64,000 nt of DNA from Chloroflexota bacterium (GCA_016223135.1 JACRPQ010000013.1:62001-126000); one strand, 5' to 3'; counted from the first letter of the stretch, positions 19,855 through 29,707 are shown. Notes: generated by a model not told the origin, from the letters alone. Program-made: numbers and translations.

Positions 19855-20559
19855 ATGGCCAATTCAAACTACGTAAGCCACGACCATATTTTGCCTCCTG
19901 TGTCAGAGGAACCCTTTGCGCTTTCTTCGCAACAGCAACTGCTCTATGAGGTATTGGGAGAATTTGATAACCCAATGGCGCGAATCTATTTGGGCGCAAT
20001 ATTTGTCTTGGGCGATTCCAAGAATCCGGATCGGCTTGCTCTTGCTGCTCATAATTTTCGAGAATTGCTTTCGAGGCTTCCAAAGCGATTAGGTCTTGAT
20101 ACAAAATCCTTCCAGGAAAAATTGGATAGCGAGTTGTTCTCGCTTAGGGAACAATGGGATAGGGCACAACGTAATTCCAAGTGCCGGCGCTCAGATTCCT
20201 GGGATGGTGAGATTGATCCTCCATTACTCAAATTCCTTTCTCTAATCCCTACATTTTTTGATTGGTATGATTCAATTAGGCCCCGTAGAAAACAAGTGGT
20301 GACGCGTGCCCTGCGAAAGCTTGATCCAGCACCTGTAAATTTACCTTCGCACATTGAACAGGAACATTGGCAAGAATGGCAAGCGCTGTATTCCTATTTT
20401 GCTGCCGTTGCTCATCATGAGAAACACGTCAACATGGAGGAATTTCAATCGCAAGTAAACAGATTGGAGATATATTTAGTTACACGACTCCGACCTAGGA
20501 CATTCGAAGACATTAAGGATATCGAAAATCTCATAAGACGGGCCGAGGGAAATGATTGA
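19855..20559 (+). CDS. Helical hypothetical protein, first gene of an inserted pair
   Basis: The 234-residue, mostly alpha-helical protein is not recognised. It contains a conserved-looking AAVAHHEKHVNMEEF segment near the C-terminus and ends in a charged helix (DIKDIENLIRRAE). It runs opposite to the surrounding transfer operon and is visibly richer in A+T. Its stop overlaps the start of the next gene by 8 bases, so the two are translationally coupled and probably act together. A HEPN-like or helical adaptor fold is possible but cannot be shown from the residues seen. Confidence 0.6.
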   Translation: MANSNYVSHDHILPPVSEEPFALSSQQQLLYEVLGEFDNPMARIYLGAIFVLGDSKNPDRLALAAHNFRELLSRLPKRLGLDTKSFQEKLDSELFSLREQWDRAQRNSKCRRSDSWDGEIDPPLLKFLSLIPTFFDWYDSIRPRRKQVVTRALRKLDPAPVNLPSHIEQEHWQEWQALYSYFAAVAHHEKHVNMEEFQSQVNRLEIYLVTRLRPRTFEDIKDIENLIRRAEGND

Positions 20560-23416
20560 TCCGAAGTATATCGAGCAGATCGTAGAAAAAATTAAGCAGC
20601 GTGGGGCTAGCTATGAGTATTTTTTTGACCATATCCAATCCCCAGACTGGATTAAACCGCTGAAGGATAAAGGGTTCTTGATACAAGCGCCAGAACCAAT
20701 AGAAGAAGGTAATCATATTCAGTTTCCTCGGTGGCCAGAATCGCGATATTTGATGAGGGTCGCACCTCTTGCGCCAGAACTTGTCATGGAAGTCGCACTA
20801 GGCTTTGCCAACACCAACAATACTCAGGTACAGATAGATCTTATAGATATGACGATGGCTATGCCACCCAATCTTGGCGCAAAGCTGGCACCCTTTGTGG
20901 AAGAATGGATCAACAAACCTTATTTACTGCTCCCAAGGAGAGTTGCAGACTATATTGGATACCTTATACGCGGCAAGGATATCGCGGCAGCACTTAAGGT
21001 AACCGAGGTATTGCTAAAAATTGTTCCAGGGCGATTACCAGATGAAATCATGAAGGACGGGGCACCTCCCTCATGGTTGCCCGAGCCAAGGCCGCAAATA
21101 GAGATTTGGGATTTTGAAGAATTCTTAAGGGGAGCGTTTCATGAATTGAGACAGGCTGCACCTCGAGATGCTCTTAGCCTGCTTTGTAAGGTCTTACTTC
21201 AGGTGCTTGAGTTACGAACTTATCAACAGGTCCCTGAATTCATTGATTACTCGCAGATCTGGAGACCTGCAATTGAACCTCATGTGCAAAATGCTGACCA
21301 TGATGACATAAAGGATCTTTTGGTGTCAGCTGTGCGAGATACAGCGGTTTACCTTATTGAAAATCAACCCGAATTATTGAGAGAAATTGTGGATGAATTT
21401 GATGGATTGAAATGGATAGTCTTTAAGAGGATTTCCCTCTACTTGATCGATAAATTCGGTAAAACCGATATGGCATTGGTGGTCTCCAAGCTAACTGACT
21501 ATGAATTGTTTAATGATCATAACGTATATCACGAATACATTCACCTGGCTCAAAGCTATTTCGGGGATCTGGAAGATGGGCAGCGAAATGAGATCCTTGG
21601 CTGGATTGGGCGCGGGCCATATCTTACATATTATGCCGAACGGGAAACGAGAGAAAAAGGTCAACCACCATCTGAAGAAGACCTCACGACTCAAAAAGAG
21701 TATTGGCAATTACGTCGGTTGACTGTTCTTAAGGATGTATTGCCTGAACCCTGGAAGCAGACTTGGGGAGTACTTATGAATAAGCACTCGGAACCCGAGC
21801 ATCCTGATTTACTATCGTGGTCATCCGGTGTTCAATGGGGGCCGCGAAGTCCGCTCAGTGCAGAAGAGATCGAAAACATGCCGATCGAAGAATTGTCGAA
21901 ATTCCTCAAAGAATGGAACCAACCAGAGGGCTTTTCGATGGAATCACCAGGGGGTATTAGCCGGATGCTAGTAGAAGCAGTATCTAAAAATCCGGGCAAA
22001 TATGTAAATAAGATCGAAGAATTTGTTGGCTTGGACGCAACTTATGTTCGAGGCTTGATTTCGGGACTACGGGAAGCCTTCCGTGGGTCACAACCTTTTG
22101 ACTGGGTCCCTGTTCTTGACCTATTTGAGTGGGTAATGAAACAGCCTAGGGAAATCCTAGGGCGCAGTTCGGAGGATCTCGGCGATCGTGATCCAAATTG
22201 GGGTTGGACGCGAAAAGAGATCGCTTACCTCCTAGAGGCATGCTTAGAGAAGTTGGATAAAGAAATTCTTCCGTTCAAGCATAGAGATAGAATCTGGGGA
22301 ATTCTGGAGGGCTTGACGGCGGATCCAGAACCTTCCCCTTCCTACGAAGAGCAGTATGGCGGTTCAAACATGGATCCTGCAACGCTTTCACTAAATACAA
22401 CTAGAGGCGCCGCATTTCATGCGTTGATTGCCTTTGCAGTATGGTGTAATCATCACCTAACTCTCCAAGATCCCCGAGAGGAAGACGCCTCACGTTGTCT
22501 TCAGAGAGCAATTGACCTACTCCAAAAGCATCTGGATATTGCCCAGGAACCTGCACTGGCGATCCGATCTGTTTACGGCTGGAGATTTGGGGCATTGATG
22601 TATTTGAGCCAGGATTGGGCGGACTCAATCAAGGATATCGTTTTTGTTCTCGACAAAAGTTTACATAAATATTGGAGGGCCGCTTGGGACGCTTTTGTTC
22701 AGTTCAATCGGCCCACTGACAATTACTGGAAGATGCTCCAGGATGTTTATCAGACTGCTATTGATAGATTAGACCGCATTAACGTCCTGGCATCATGGGC
22801 AGGTAATGCAAATGAGAAACTAGCCGAACATTTAATGGTGTATTACTGGCGAGGAATAATAAACATAGAATCGCCCGAGCTCCGAAGCTTCTGGAAAAAG
22901 GCCTGGAAGGAGTTGCGGGGTCATGCATTTGATTTCATTGGAAGGATTCTTTACAATACTACGGACGAATTACCCAGCGAAATCGTTGACAGGTTCAAAT
23001 TGCTGTTTCAAGAAAGGCTGAAACAGGCAAAGGAGAGCGAAGCAAAAGAAACTTTCTCAGATGAGGTCAAGGCTTTTGGTTGGTGGTTTGCTTCTGGAGC
23101 GTTCGACAGCGAATGGGCGTTTGAACACCTTGCTGAAGTCTTGAAATTGTTTGGCAAGGTGGAAGCTGGGCACTTAGTTGTGAAACGACTTTCCAGCCTT
23201 GCCCAGGAATTTCCGCTTAAAGCTGTATCAATTCTTGGAGCATTGATAGAGGGGGATGAAAAGGGTTGGGGAATTCACGTCTATCGTGACGATGCAAAAA
23301 TAGTTCTTCAAACAGCATTAGCAAGCCCTGACGATTCTGCAAGAAGAGCAGCATCGAAGTTAATAAACCAATTAGGTGCACGAGGTCATCTACATTTTGG
23401 TGAGCTGCTAGGCTGA
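20552..23416 (+). CDS. 954-residue HEAT-like helical repeat protein, second gene of an inserted pair
   Basis: The large protein is alpha-helical throughout. The N-terminal block (SPDWIKPLKDKGFL, FPRWPESRYLMRVA) is followed by a long run of amphipathic helix pairs resembling HEAT/ARM repeats, to the end. No nuclease, ATPase, protease or membrane motif is visible. The scaffold-like form, coupling to the upstream gene, A+T-rich composition and position as opposite-strand cargo inside a conjugation gene are typical of accessory or defence modules. The function is unknown; a sensor/scaffold role is inference. Confidence 0.65.
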   Translation: MIDPKYIEQIVEKIKQRGASYEYFFDHIQSPDWIKPLKDKGFLIQAPEPIEEGNHIQFPRWPESRYLMRVAPLAPELVMEVALGFANTNNTQVQIDLIDMTMAMPPNLGAKLAPFVEEWINKPYLLLPRRVADYIGYLIRGKDIAAALKVTEVLLKIVPGRLPDEIMKDGAPPSWLPEPRPQIEIWDFEEFLRGAFHELRQAAPRDALSLLCKVLLQVLELRTYQQVPEFIDYSQIWRPAIEPHVQNADHDDIKDLLVSAVRDTAVYLIENQPELLREIVDEFDGLKWIVFKRISLYLIDKFGKTDMALVVSKLTDYELFNDHNVYHEYIHLAQSYFGDLEDGQRNEILGWIGRGPYLTYYAERETREKGQPPSEEDLTTQKEYWQLRRLTVLKDVLPEPWKQTWGVLMNKHSEPEHPDLLSWSSGVQWGPRSPLSAEEIENMPIEELSKFLKEWNQPEGFSMESPGGISRMLVEAVSKNPGKYVNKIEEFVGLDATYVRGLISGLREAFRGSQPFDWVPVLDLFEWVMKQPREILGRSSEDLGDRDPNWGWTRKEIAYLLEACLEKLDKEILPFKHRDRIWGILEGLTADPEPSPSYEEQYGGSNMDPATLSLNTTRGAAFHALIAFAVWCNHHLTLQDPREEDASRCLQRAIDLLQKHLDIAQEPALAIRSVYGWRFGALMYLSQDWADSIKDIVFVLDKSLHKYWRAAWDAFVQFNRPTDNYWKMLQDVYQTAIDRLDRINVLASWAGNANEKLAEHLMVYYWRGIINIESPELRSFWKKAWKELRGHAFDFIGRILYNTTDELPSEIVDRFKLLFQERLKQAKESEAKETFSDEVKAFGWWFASGAFDSEWAFEHLAEVLKLFGKVEAGHLVVKRLSSLAQEFPLKAVSILGALIEGDEKGWGIHVYRDDAKIVLQTALASPDDSARRAASKLINQLGARGHLHFGELLG

Positions 23417-23452
23417 TACTTTCGAAAAAAAGATCCGGGTTATGGTAGCTTT

Positions 23453-23974
23453 TTAACTATATTCCAGGCAAGGATTAAGTATCCAGTGTGTTAAGATTTC
23501 AATTTCGTTTTGGCGAAGATAATTCACCCGTAGCCCAAAGCCAGTACATAATCCACTCAGCCCCTCCCACCAGGCGATTCCCTCATCGCCGTGTAAGACA
23601 AACTCCAACATCGTGCGGCGTACAAACGGTAATGGATACTCCTGTATAGCAAGTAACAGGCCTTGATGCAAAATGCCCATCCCTTCCGTGTTTGACGCGC
23701 TCCATTTTTGCACCTCTCCCTGAAACCGCAGCCTTGGTTCCGGATCGGGCCAGAATAATTGCAAAAGCCGCAGTGTCCAACCCGGCTGCATAGAAGACAG
23801 AATCGCCTGATACGCCTCCTGCGGTCGCACGTCGGGGCGATCCGGGTCGGCATACAACTCTGCGAACAGGCGGCGCGTATCATCTTCGCCAATCAGCGCG
23901 GCATGATTGCCGACCTGTGTAAAGCCCATCGCCAGTACAAAGGTGCGCGTCGAGCCAACGACCTGCTCCGCCAT
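23453..23974 (-). CDS. VirB4-like N-terminal fragment of the transfer operon
   Basis: The 173-residue protein starts MAEQVVGSTRTFVLAMGF with its ATG overlapping the CpaF-like stop by one base (TAATG). It ends RQNEIEILTHWILNPCLEYS, resembling the 'LNP' region near the end of the first domain of VirB4/TraC ATPases. Added to the 616-aa gene at 17733-19583 the total is about 789 residues, the size of a normal VirB4. The likely reading is one gene split by the 19.6-23.45 kb insertion. Alternatively it is an independent small subunit. Confidence 0.5.
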   Translation of the reverse strand: MAEQVVGSTRTFVLAMGFTQVGNHAALIGEDDTRRLFAELYADPDRPDVRPQEAYQAILSSMQPGWTLRLLQLFWPDPEPRLRFQGEVQKWSASNTEGMGILHQGLLLAIQEYPLPFVRRTMLEFVLHGDEGIAWWEGLSGLCTGFGLRVNYLRQNEIEILTHWILNPCLEYS

Positions 23975-25422
23975 TACATCCCTCCCTTGAAAATGGCTTC
24001 GGGAATGTTCAAGTCTGTTGCGCGAAAGCCGGGGCGCATGGGACGATTGCCGGTTGGGATCAAGCCTTTGCCCTGTTCATAACGGAATAACGGAGAAAAG
24101 GAGGGGCGTCCCGCCGTGCGTTCCACAATGGGAGATACCTCCACGATCTCGCGCACGATCTGCCCATGCTGCGGATTGCGCTCGATATACACTGCCGCGG
24201 TCACCGCTTCCGCAAAGGATTGGGCGATCTGCACATCGGACATGCGCGCCGCGTCGGGATGTGCCTGCACCACTTGCAGGAAACGCGGCCAGACATGCTC
24301 GGCGCTGGTAGCATGGATCGTGAAGGCAGAATGACCATGTCCGGTTGCTGCCGCGCGAATGAGTTCCCAGGCTTCTGCTCCACGCGCTTCGCCAATCACG
24401 ACTCCGTGCGGGCGTGATCGTAGAGCTGAACGGATCAGGTCATACATGGTCACCGGCGGCGGACCGCCGCGAATCTCAGGGCGGGTTACCGTGTAAACGA
24501 TATTCCCTGTATCACTCCTGCCATCGCCGTTCCAGCCGTTCAGAATGATCTCATTGCTGTCCTCCACAATGAACAAACGGATCGCCCCGCGCGGGTAGTA
24601 ATCCAGCATCTCCTGCAAAATCCTTTGACCGACAAATGTCTTGCCCGAACCCGTTGTGCCAGCGATGACCAGCGTGCCCCCATGCACCATCACGCTCAAC
24701 AGGTAGTTGGCGGCTTCAGGCGTGAGAATGCCGTCCCCACGCGGGAAGTCTTTCAGATCGAATTTGGGGCGCGGAACAGGGGGGAGTCTGTTCTGACAAA
24801 GCGTAGCCAAACTCCCCTGCGTGAGATCGGATTCCGTGCGGTAATTCGAGATACGGAGGGTGATCGTATCTCCGTAGGGCGAAGCCGGCGGCATGATGTA
24901 ATTGATGCGCACGCCTTTTCTCCGTACCGTTCCATCTGCGAGCGGAACCATGACCTGCAACATGGCGTCGGCAATCGGATAATCGGGCGTCGGCGCGCGC
25001 TGGCCGGCGCGGTCAATCATGACGCGCAAAGCATCGCCAATCCCATCAGGAGCTGAGCCGACGTGTTCCCAGCCGTTTGATGTAGTGTACACGTAGATGT
25101 GCCCCAGGTTGATGGCGATGTCTTCGATGTCGGATCGGGCGATGAGTTCGAGCAGGGGACCCATGCCGGAGAGATCGCCGATCAAACGCAGGATGTATTC
25201 TGGCGGTAATGTCACACCCGCATCAACCGCCCGCGCGCTCACTTCTTCAAAGACCTGGCGCGCCAGGGCTTCGATTTCGGTCGAAGTCATACTGCGTTGC
25301 AGGGACTCAATGGCTTTCTTTGCACGCCCCTCTTCCGCGAGAATATTCCACCAGCGTTCCATTTCATCCGCGGAGCGCGCTTCGGTCACAGGTTTAAGTG
25401 TCTTGCCAGCAATATCGAACAT
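23974..25422 (-). CDS. CpaF/TadA/VirB11-family secretion ATPase
   Basis: The 482-residue hexameric traffic ATPase has an N-terminal helical domain (about 1-130), then Walker A (AGTTGSGKTF), an Asp-box region (IVEDSNEI), Walker B (GVVIGEARGAEAWEL) and the His-box (GHSAFTIHATSAEHVWPRF). CpaF/VirB11 proteins sit at the cytoplasmic face and power Tad pili or type IV secretion. It is six bases downstream of the CpaE-like gene and coupled to the VirB4-like fragment, so it belongs to the same machine. Confidence 0.88.
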   Translation of the reverse strand: MFDIAGKTLKPVTEARSADEMERWWNILAEEGRAKKAIESLQRSMTSTEIEALARQVFEEVSARAVDAGVTLPPEYILRLIGDLSGMGPLLELIARSDIEDIAINLGHIYVYTTSNGWEHVGSAPDGIGDALRVMIDRAGQRAPTPDYPIADAMLQVMVPLADGTVRRKGVRINYIMPPASPYGDTITLRISNYRTESDLTQGSLATLCQNRLPPVPRPKFDLKDFPRGDGILTPEAANYLLSVMVHGGTLVIAGTTGSGKTFVGQRILQEMLDYYPRGAIRLFIVEDSNEIILNGWNGDGRSDTGNIVYTVTRPEIRGGPPPVTMYDLIRSALRSRPHGVVIGEARGAEAWELIRAAATGHGHSAFTIHATSAEHVWPRFLQVVQAHPDAARMSDVQIAQSFAEAVTAAVYIERNPQHGQIVREIVEVSPIVERTAGRPSFSPLFRYEQGKGLIPTGNRPMRPGFRATDLNIPEAIFKGGM

Positions 25423-25428
25423 CGTCTT

Positions 25429-26790
25429 CTATCCCTTTCCGAACCAGCCGCGTTTTTTATTGGGATTCGGCAACAGTCCAACGCGCGACGCGCCTTCCCG
25501 CACGGCAGGGACAAAATGCGCGGCAAAACCCAGAAGCGAATCTGCGAAGGGACCGAGTTCTTCCAGTTTTTCTTTCTTGTATCTCCAGATCAGGATATCA
25601 TCGCGGCGGTCCGAGTTCACCGCCTGCGCCGCAAGACGCGGATCCACGATGGGTAGGATGCCGTTGGGGATGAGCGCCAGTTCGATCTTGTCTTCACTCA
25701 AGGCTTGTTGCAACATCTTGTGCGCCGCCTTGAAGCCGTCGCCCACCACCTGGTTGTAGCAAAGCTTCACGCGACTCCCCACGAACTCATGCGCGCTGCC
25801 CTTGCCGACTACGCTTGCCAGGGAGTTGATCATCCTTGCGATCCAGCGGCGGGTTTCTGCCAGATCGGGAATTTCAGGTTTGATGACGATCGCAATACCT
25901 TCAGCGGCTTTTAGCGCGGCGCGGTGGACCACGTGGGCAGGATTGATTCCCACATCCATGATGACCACACCTCCCGCCGCAACCCCCGCTTCATACAAAC
26001 CTTGTATTACTTCCGCAACCTTCGCTTCCTGTTGCAGGACTTCATCGCCGAGATCATCAGTGATGAGACCCGGCAAGACACGCAGGGTCGGTAAATTTTC
26101 TAACGGAGTAAAGGCATTGAGATAGGCCGCTCCCGAAGCCACATTGCTCATCACGCCTTTATTGGCTTTCGCGATCTCGCGCCGGAGCAAACCGATCATG
26201 GTCGTGTTGACGCGCTCCATCCGCATGTGATATTGCAATGCGCCGGCATTGCCGTCTGCGTCCACAAGATATGTGGTGATGCCCGACAAAGCCAGCGCCA
26301 CAGCAAGATTAACTGCCACTGTCGTCTTACCCGTACCACCTTTCGGGGAAGTGATGGCAATCTTTCGTACCGCCATCCCGGATTGAATGCGAGCCGACAT
26401 ATCGCTGCCCAGCACCGCACGGCGATATTGATCGTCCGCCGCCAGATTTCCGGCATCGGCACGACGCAATTCTTCATACAGTTTATTGATGTCCACATCC
26501 GAGGGCGGGTACGCCAAGGCCGGCACGCCCACACCATTTGCCCAGGACGACATGCCATCGCCCACACCGGCGATGACGAAGATCAACTTGCCACGTTCCG
26601 CCGCCTTGACCAGACTCTCGGGCGAGACGGATGATTCAGGCGAAACCACGATCAAAGCACGAAAGTCAAATAAATCAATGTGCTGCGGCGTAAAGGCAGC
26701 GATCTGCGCAATGACCGAATGACCCTGCTCTGCAAGTTGCATGTTCAGGCGCGAGGTCACGGTTCCCGCGCCAAGTAATAGGACCTGCAT
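25429..26790 (-). CDS. CpaE/ParA-type ATPase
   Basis: The 453-residue protein has an N-terminal receiver-like or Rossmann domain (VLLLGAGTVTSRLNMQL) followed by a deviant-Walker ParA/MinD ATPase (SPKGGTGKTTVAVNLAVALA, DADGNAGAL, VIMDVGINPAH). CpaE proteins position Tad or secretion complexes. Its stop and start overlaps tie it to the CpaB-like gene upstream and the CpaF-like gene downstream, the usual CpaB-CpaE-CpaF order. The C-terminal tail is basic (KKRGWFGKG). Confidence 0.82.
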   Translation of the reverse strand: MQVLLLGAGTVTSRLNMQLAEQGHSVIAQIAAFTPQHIDLFDFRALIVVSPESSVSPESLVKAAERGKLIFVIAGVGDGMSSWANGVGVPALAYPPSDVDINKLYEELRRADAGNLAADDQYRRAVLGSDMSARIQSGMAVRKIAITSPKGGTGKTTVAVNLAVALALSGITTYLVDADGNAGALQYHMRMERVNTTMIGLLRREIAKANKGVMSNVASGAAYLNAFTPLENLPTLRVLPGLITDDLGDEVLQQEAKVAEVIQGLYEAGVAAGGVVIMDVGINPAHVVHRAALKAAEGIAIVIKPEIPDLAETRRWIARMINSLASVVGKGSAHEFVGSRVKLCYNQVVGDGFKAAHKMLQQALSEDKIELALIPNGILPIVDPRLAAQAVNSDRRDDILIWRYKKEKLEELGPFADSLLGFAAHFVPAVREGASRVGLLPNPNKKRGWFGKG

Positions 26791-27707
26791 TACCGTCCTC
26801 CTCCCAACACTTCTTCCCGATCCGACTTGAACAGGTCCTCGAAGTCCCAGTAGGTGAAACCGGCAGTCGGAGTTTCATCCCCGCGCGCCATCAATGAGAC
26901 AACCAGGCGATCTCCCTGTTGCAAGGCGAGCGACAATACTTCGCGGCTTTCATTCGGGATGAGCAGGATCAGCATTTGCGGCTGGTCGAAGGTCGCGAAG
27001 GCAGAATCGGAATTGCTTGAATCGGTCGAGTCGGTTTGAGGCGGCAACCCCTGAACGGCGATCACGCGCACGCCCATCGGGAACAAATCCTTCGCCAGCG
27101 GCGGCAGGGCGCGGCTCAATGCTTCTGCCTGTTCGACCTCCTGCAGGGCAGGCGTCGCGGTTGGCTCGATTCCATAGCCGGGTTGAAGGATGATCTCAGG
27201 CATGGCGGTTGGAGTCGTCATCTGTTGCGGTCGGCTGGTGATCACGACCGTCACGCCGATCAGATCGCCTGGCAGGAACGCCTCTGCGTCGGGCGCGATA
27301 AGGTTCATTGCGTCCAATGGCAGAGGGAAGAGACTGTATACGGGATACTGCGCGAGCACGGCGGAAAGGCGCGTCCCCTCCGCAGCCTGCGCGAGAATGG
27401 CAGACCGAAAAATGGGTTGACCGCTGAAAATGGGTTGCGCCGCCACGCCGCCGACGACTGCTGTGACCTCCTCACCAGGGATATACAGGGTAGCGCTGTC
27501 ATCCTGAAAGACTGTCTTGACGGCGAGATCGTTTGGAGTGATGACATCGCCGATGTTGAGATCGCGCGTGGCGGATAAAACCGAAATCGTGGGCGGTCTT
27601 TGCGCCGCGCCCAGCGCATTCAGGGCGATGAATGCCACCAGAAAGACGGCGACCGACACACCGAGCACGACCACGTTGAGGCCGGTCGAGGCGATTCGTT
27701 TAAGCAT
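26790..27707 (-). CDS. CpaB/RcpC-like SAF-domain protein
   Basis: The 305-residue envelope protein starts with a transmembrane helix (LNVVVLGVSVAVFLVAFIAL), followed by a SAF domain (ATRDLNIGDVITPNDLAVKT, GQPIFRSAIL) and a longer extracytoplasmic part. CpaB/RcpC proteins work at the outer side of Tad secretion channels. The start at 27707 is chosen because AGGAG lies 8 bases upstream; the ATG six codons earlier lacks a ribosome site. The start overlaps the upstream gene by 8 bases. Confidence 0.75.
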   Translation of the reverse strand: MLKRIASTGLNVVVLGVSVAVFLVAFIALNALGAAQRPPTISVLSATRDLNIGDVITPNDLAVKTVFQDDSATLYIPGEEVTAVVGGVAAQPIFSGQPIFRSAILAQAAEGTRLSAVLAQYPVYSLFPLPLDAMNLIAPDAEAFLPGDLIGVTVVITSRPQQMTTPTAMPEIILQPGYGIEPTATPALQEVEQAEALSRALPPLAKDLFPMGVRVIAVQGLPPQTDSTDSSNSDSAFATFDQPQMLILLIPNESREVLSLALQQGDRLVVSLMARGDETPTAGFTYWDFEDLFKSDREEVLGGGR

Positions 27708-28299
27708 TAGTGTTTCTCCTATCATTGGATTTCCAGGGCAGTTGGCTCTGGTTGAAATTATGCCGCAGGGCAGGGGTTGCTTCGATCACTTCTTCGAGAC
27801 GTTCCAGCGTTTGGCGCATGAGACTGTGCAGGACCATCATCACAAAATCGGTTCGTACATGATTGGACTTGAACAATCGGTCATGCGCTTGAGCAACGTT
27901 ACGAGCCACATCCATCACATCGGAATTTGCAAGAGCCTCCGCCGAAATGCGCGGCATGTCTGGAAAACATGCCTGGATCAAATCTGCCAATTGCTTTTGG
28001 ATATGTCCCGGAAATTCTGGTTCTGGCTGTGGAGGTTCTGCGACAAATTGAGTTGGCGGGATTAGTAGATCAGCAACAGAAGTGTTTGGGTTGGTTCGCA
28101 ATTGCTCCAATGCGCGCGGGATGCGTTTGAGTCCGGCTTGGATTGCCTCCTCCAGCCGCTCCTGCGCCTGCGGCGTCAAGGCTGAAACGGCTTCGACGTT
28201 GCGCAGGGAAACGTGTCCGCGGAGACCCTCAGGCAATGACTCCAGCATCCGCTGCCAGCGTTCCCGTTTGGATTGGTACGTCTCGCTCATGCGGCGCAT
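27700..28299 (-). CDS. Hypothetical protein of the transfer operon
   Basis: The 199-residue, hydrophilic, helical protein has no recognised domain. It is rich in charged residues, with TPQAQERLEEAIQAGLKRIP and SLMRQTLERLEEVIEATP, which suggest coiled or bundled helices. Alternative starts are the ATGs at 28299 and 28290; neither has a strong Shine-Dalgarno site. Overlap with the CpaB-like gene places it in the same operon. Confidence 0.6.
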   Translation of the reverse strand: MRRMSETYQSKRERWQRMLESLPEGLRGHVSLRNVEAVSALTPQAQERLEEAIQAGLKRIPRALEQLRTNPNTSVADLLIPPTQFVAEPPQPEPEFPGHIQKQLADLIQACFPDMPRISAEALANSDVMDVARNVAQAHDRLFKSNHVRTDFVMMVLHSLMRQTLERLEEVIEATPALRHNFNQSQLPWKSNDRRNTNA

Positions 28300-28355
28300 G
28301 ATACAAAAGCGTGTCGGTGGGTGTGGCGTCTTTGTCGTTTGGTGTATCGGCTGTC

Positions 28356-29267
28356 TTATCTTTCTTCAGCGATGATCTGGATATTTTTGATGAAAAACTG
28401 TTTCTCCCCTTCATTCTGGTATTTCAACTCCATCGTTGGACCAATCTCCAACCAGCGGCGGGTTTTGTGAACGACCCATGAGTTGTCGCTCCACACGTGG
28501 ACTTCCACCGGTCCAAACGCGGGCATGGACATCTGGCAATTGATGTTTCCATCAACCTTCACGATACCCATCCACTCCGTCGGGCTGATCCAGCGCAAGC
28601 GAATCTCGTATTCATGCAAGGCGTGCGCGTCCACGTCGAGAGAAGCGACTTCCACGGGCATCCAATTCAGAGCGAGATAACACAGCGCGCCATTGACGCC
28701 CTGGATGGACGACTCCTGCCCGGCGACCGCAAAACCGAACATGTCGAATGGCTTTGCGAACATCCCGTCTTCCTGGAGCGTCCCATGCGGCTGGAAGATC
28801 ACGCCGGCAGTTCCGTAGAAATTCTCACTGACTTTGGAGGAGAACTTCAACACCACATCGCTCGAAGGCGTCGGGCGAAAGCCTCTTCCGCCGATGAGGG
28901 TGACATTGTTGTATTGCCCCGCGGCCGGTTTCTGCATCGGATTGGAGTTTTCCTCTTGGAAATCCGGATCGGGAAAGTGCTGGATAGTGAGTCTATGATC
29001 GAATGTCATGGAAGCGGAATGCCAGGCGCGATCTTGCGAAACCTGCCCACCGCCGTTGATGATGGAGAACTCCCAAAAGCGCGGAGACAACCCTTCTGCA
29101 AATTCGTCCTCGATCGGTTCCGGGTTTTGGAATTCCAGCGAGGCATTTGCCGACAGGTCCGTGAGCCGCCTCGTTTCACTCCAGATCGTCCACGCAGAAT
29201 ACAGTTGCTGGTAATTCAATCCGAGTAATAAAAGCAGGGGCGCGAATAGCCAGACAAGAATTTTCAT
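28356..29267 (-). CDS. Membrane-anchored beta-sandwich protein, first gene of the transfer operon
   Basis: The 303-residue protein has an N-terminal signal anchor (MKILVWLFAPLLLLLGL), then a beta-rich domain resembling concanavalin-like sandwiches (LTIQHFPDPDF, NNVTLIGGRGFRPTPSSDVV quoted in part, YEIRLRWISPTEWMGIV). It may bind sugar or wall material outside the cell. The start at 29267 is supported by GAAAGGA nine bases upstream; TTG 29288 and ATG 29276 are alternatives. It is the first leftward gene after a 1-kb divergent intergenic region. Confidence 0.6.
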   Translation of the reverse strand: MKILVWLFAPLLLLLGLNYQQLYSAWTIWSETRRLTDLSANASLEFQNPEPIEDEFAEGLSPRFWEFSIINGGGQVSQDRAWHSASMTFDHRLTIQHFPDPDFQEENSNPMQKPAAGQYNNVTLIGGRGFRPTPSSDVVLKFSSKVSENFYGTAGVIFQPHGTLQEDGMFAKPFDMFGFAVAGQESSIQGVNGALCYLALNWMPVEVASLDVDAHALHEYEIRLRWISPTEWMGIVKVDGNINCQMSMPAFGPVEVHVWSDNSWVVHKTRRWLEIGPTMELKYQNEGEKQFFIKNIQIIAEER

Positions 29268-29707
29268 GTTGCTCATCCTTTCGATCAATATTCCTTTCGA
29301 GTTTTTTAGAGGAGGTACAAGTGGTTACAAAACCACGTCTCACCTGCACGGCGAATAATACGAAACCGCTTCGCAGCGTATGCGGCGCGTGTCGCTACAG
29401 TATCGAGAGGGGAGTTGGCAGTCTTGCGCTGATGGATTTAGGCATGAAATCCATAGGCGGACAACCCACATAATCAAACAGCCTCATGAAGAAATTCCGG
29501 TACAAGAATGGAAACTATTCCCTGTTTGCCCCACCTGAATTTTGCCTGCCGTCTGAGTGTAATTCGCGCTAAATCAAAATGATCAAGCGAATAGGTCAGG
29601 AAATAACGCTACATCCTCTGGAAGGGTTCACGACATACTGTAGATCCACCCGTAGGTAAGAGGGGCGTGAAAACGCGCCAGAAAATCGATTCTGCCGCCT
29701 ACGTGCT

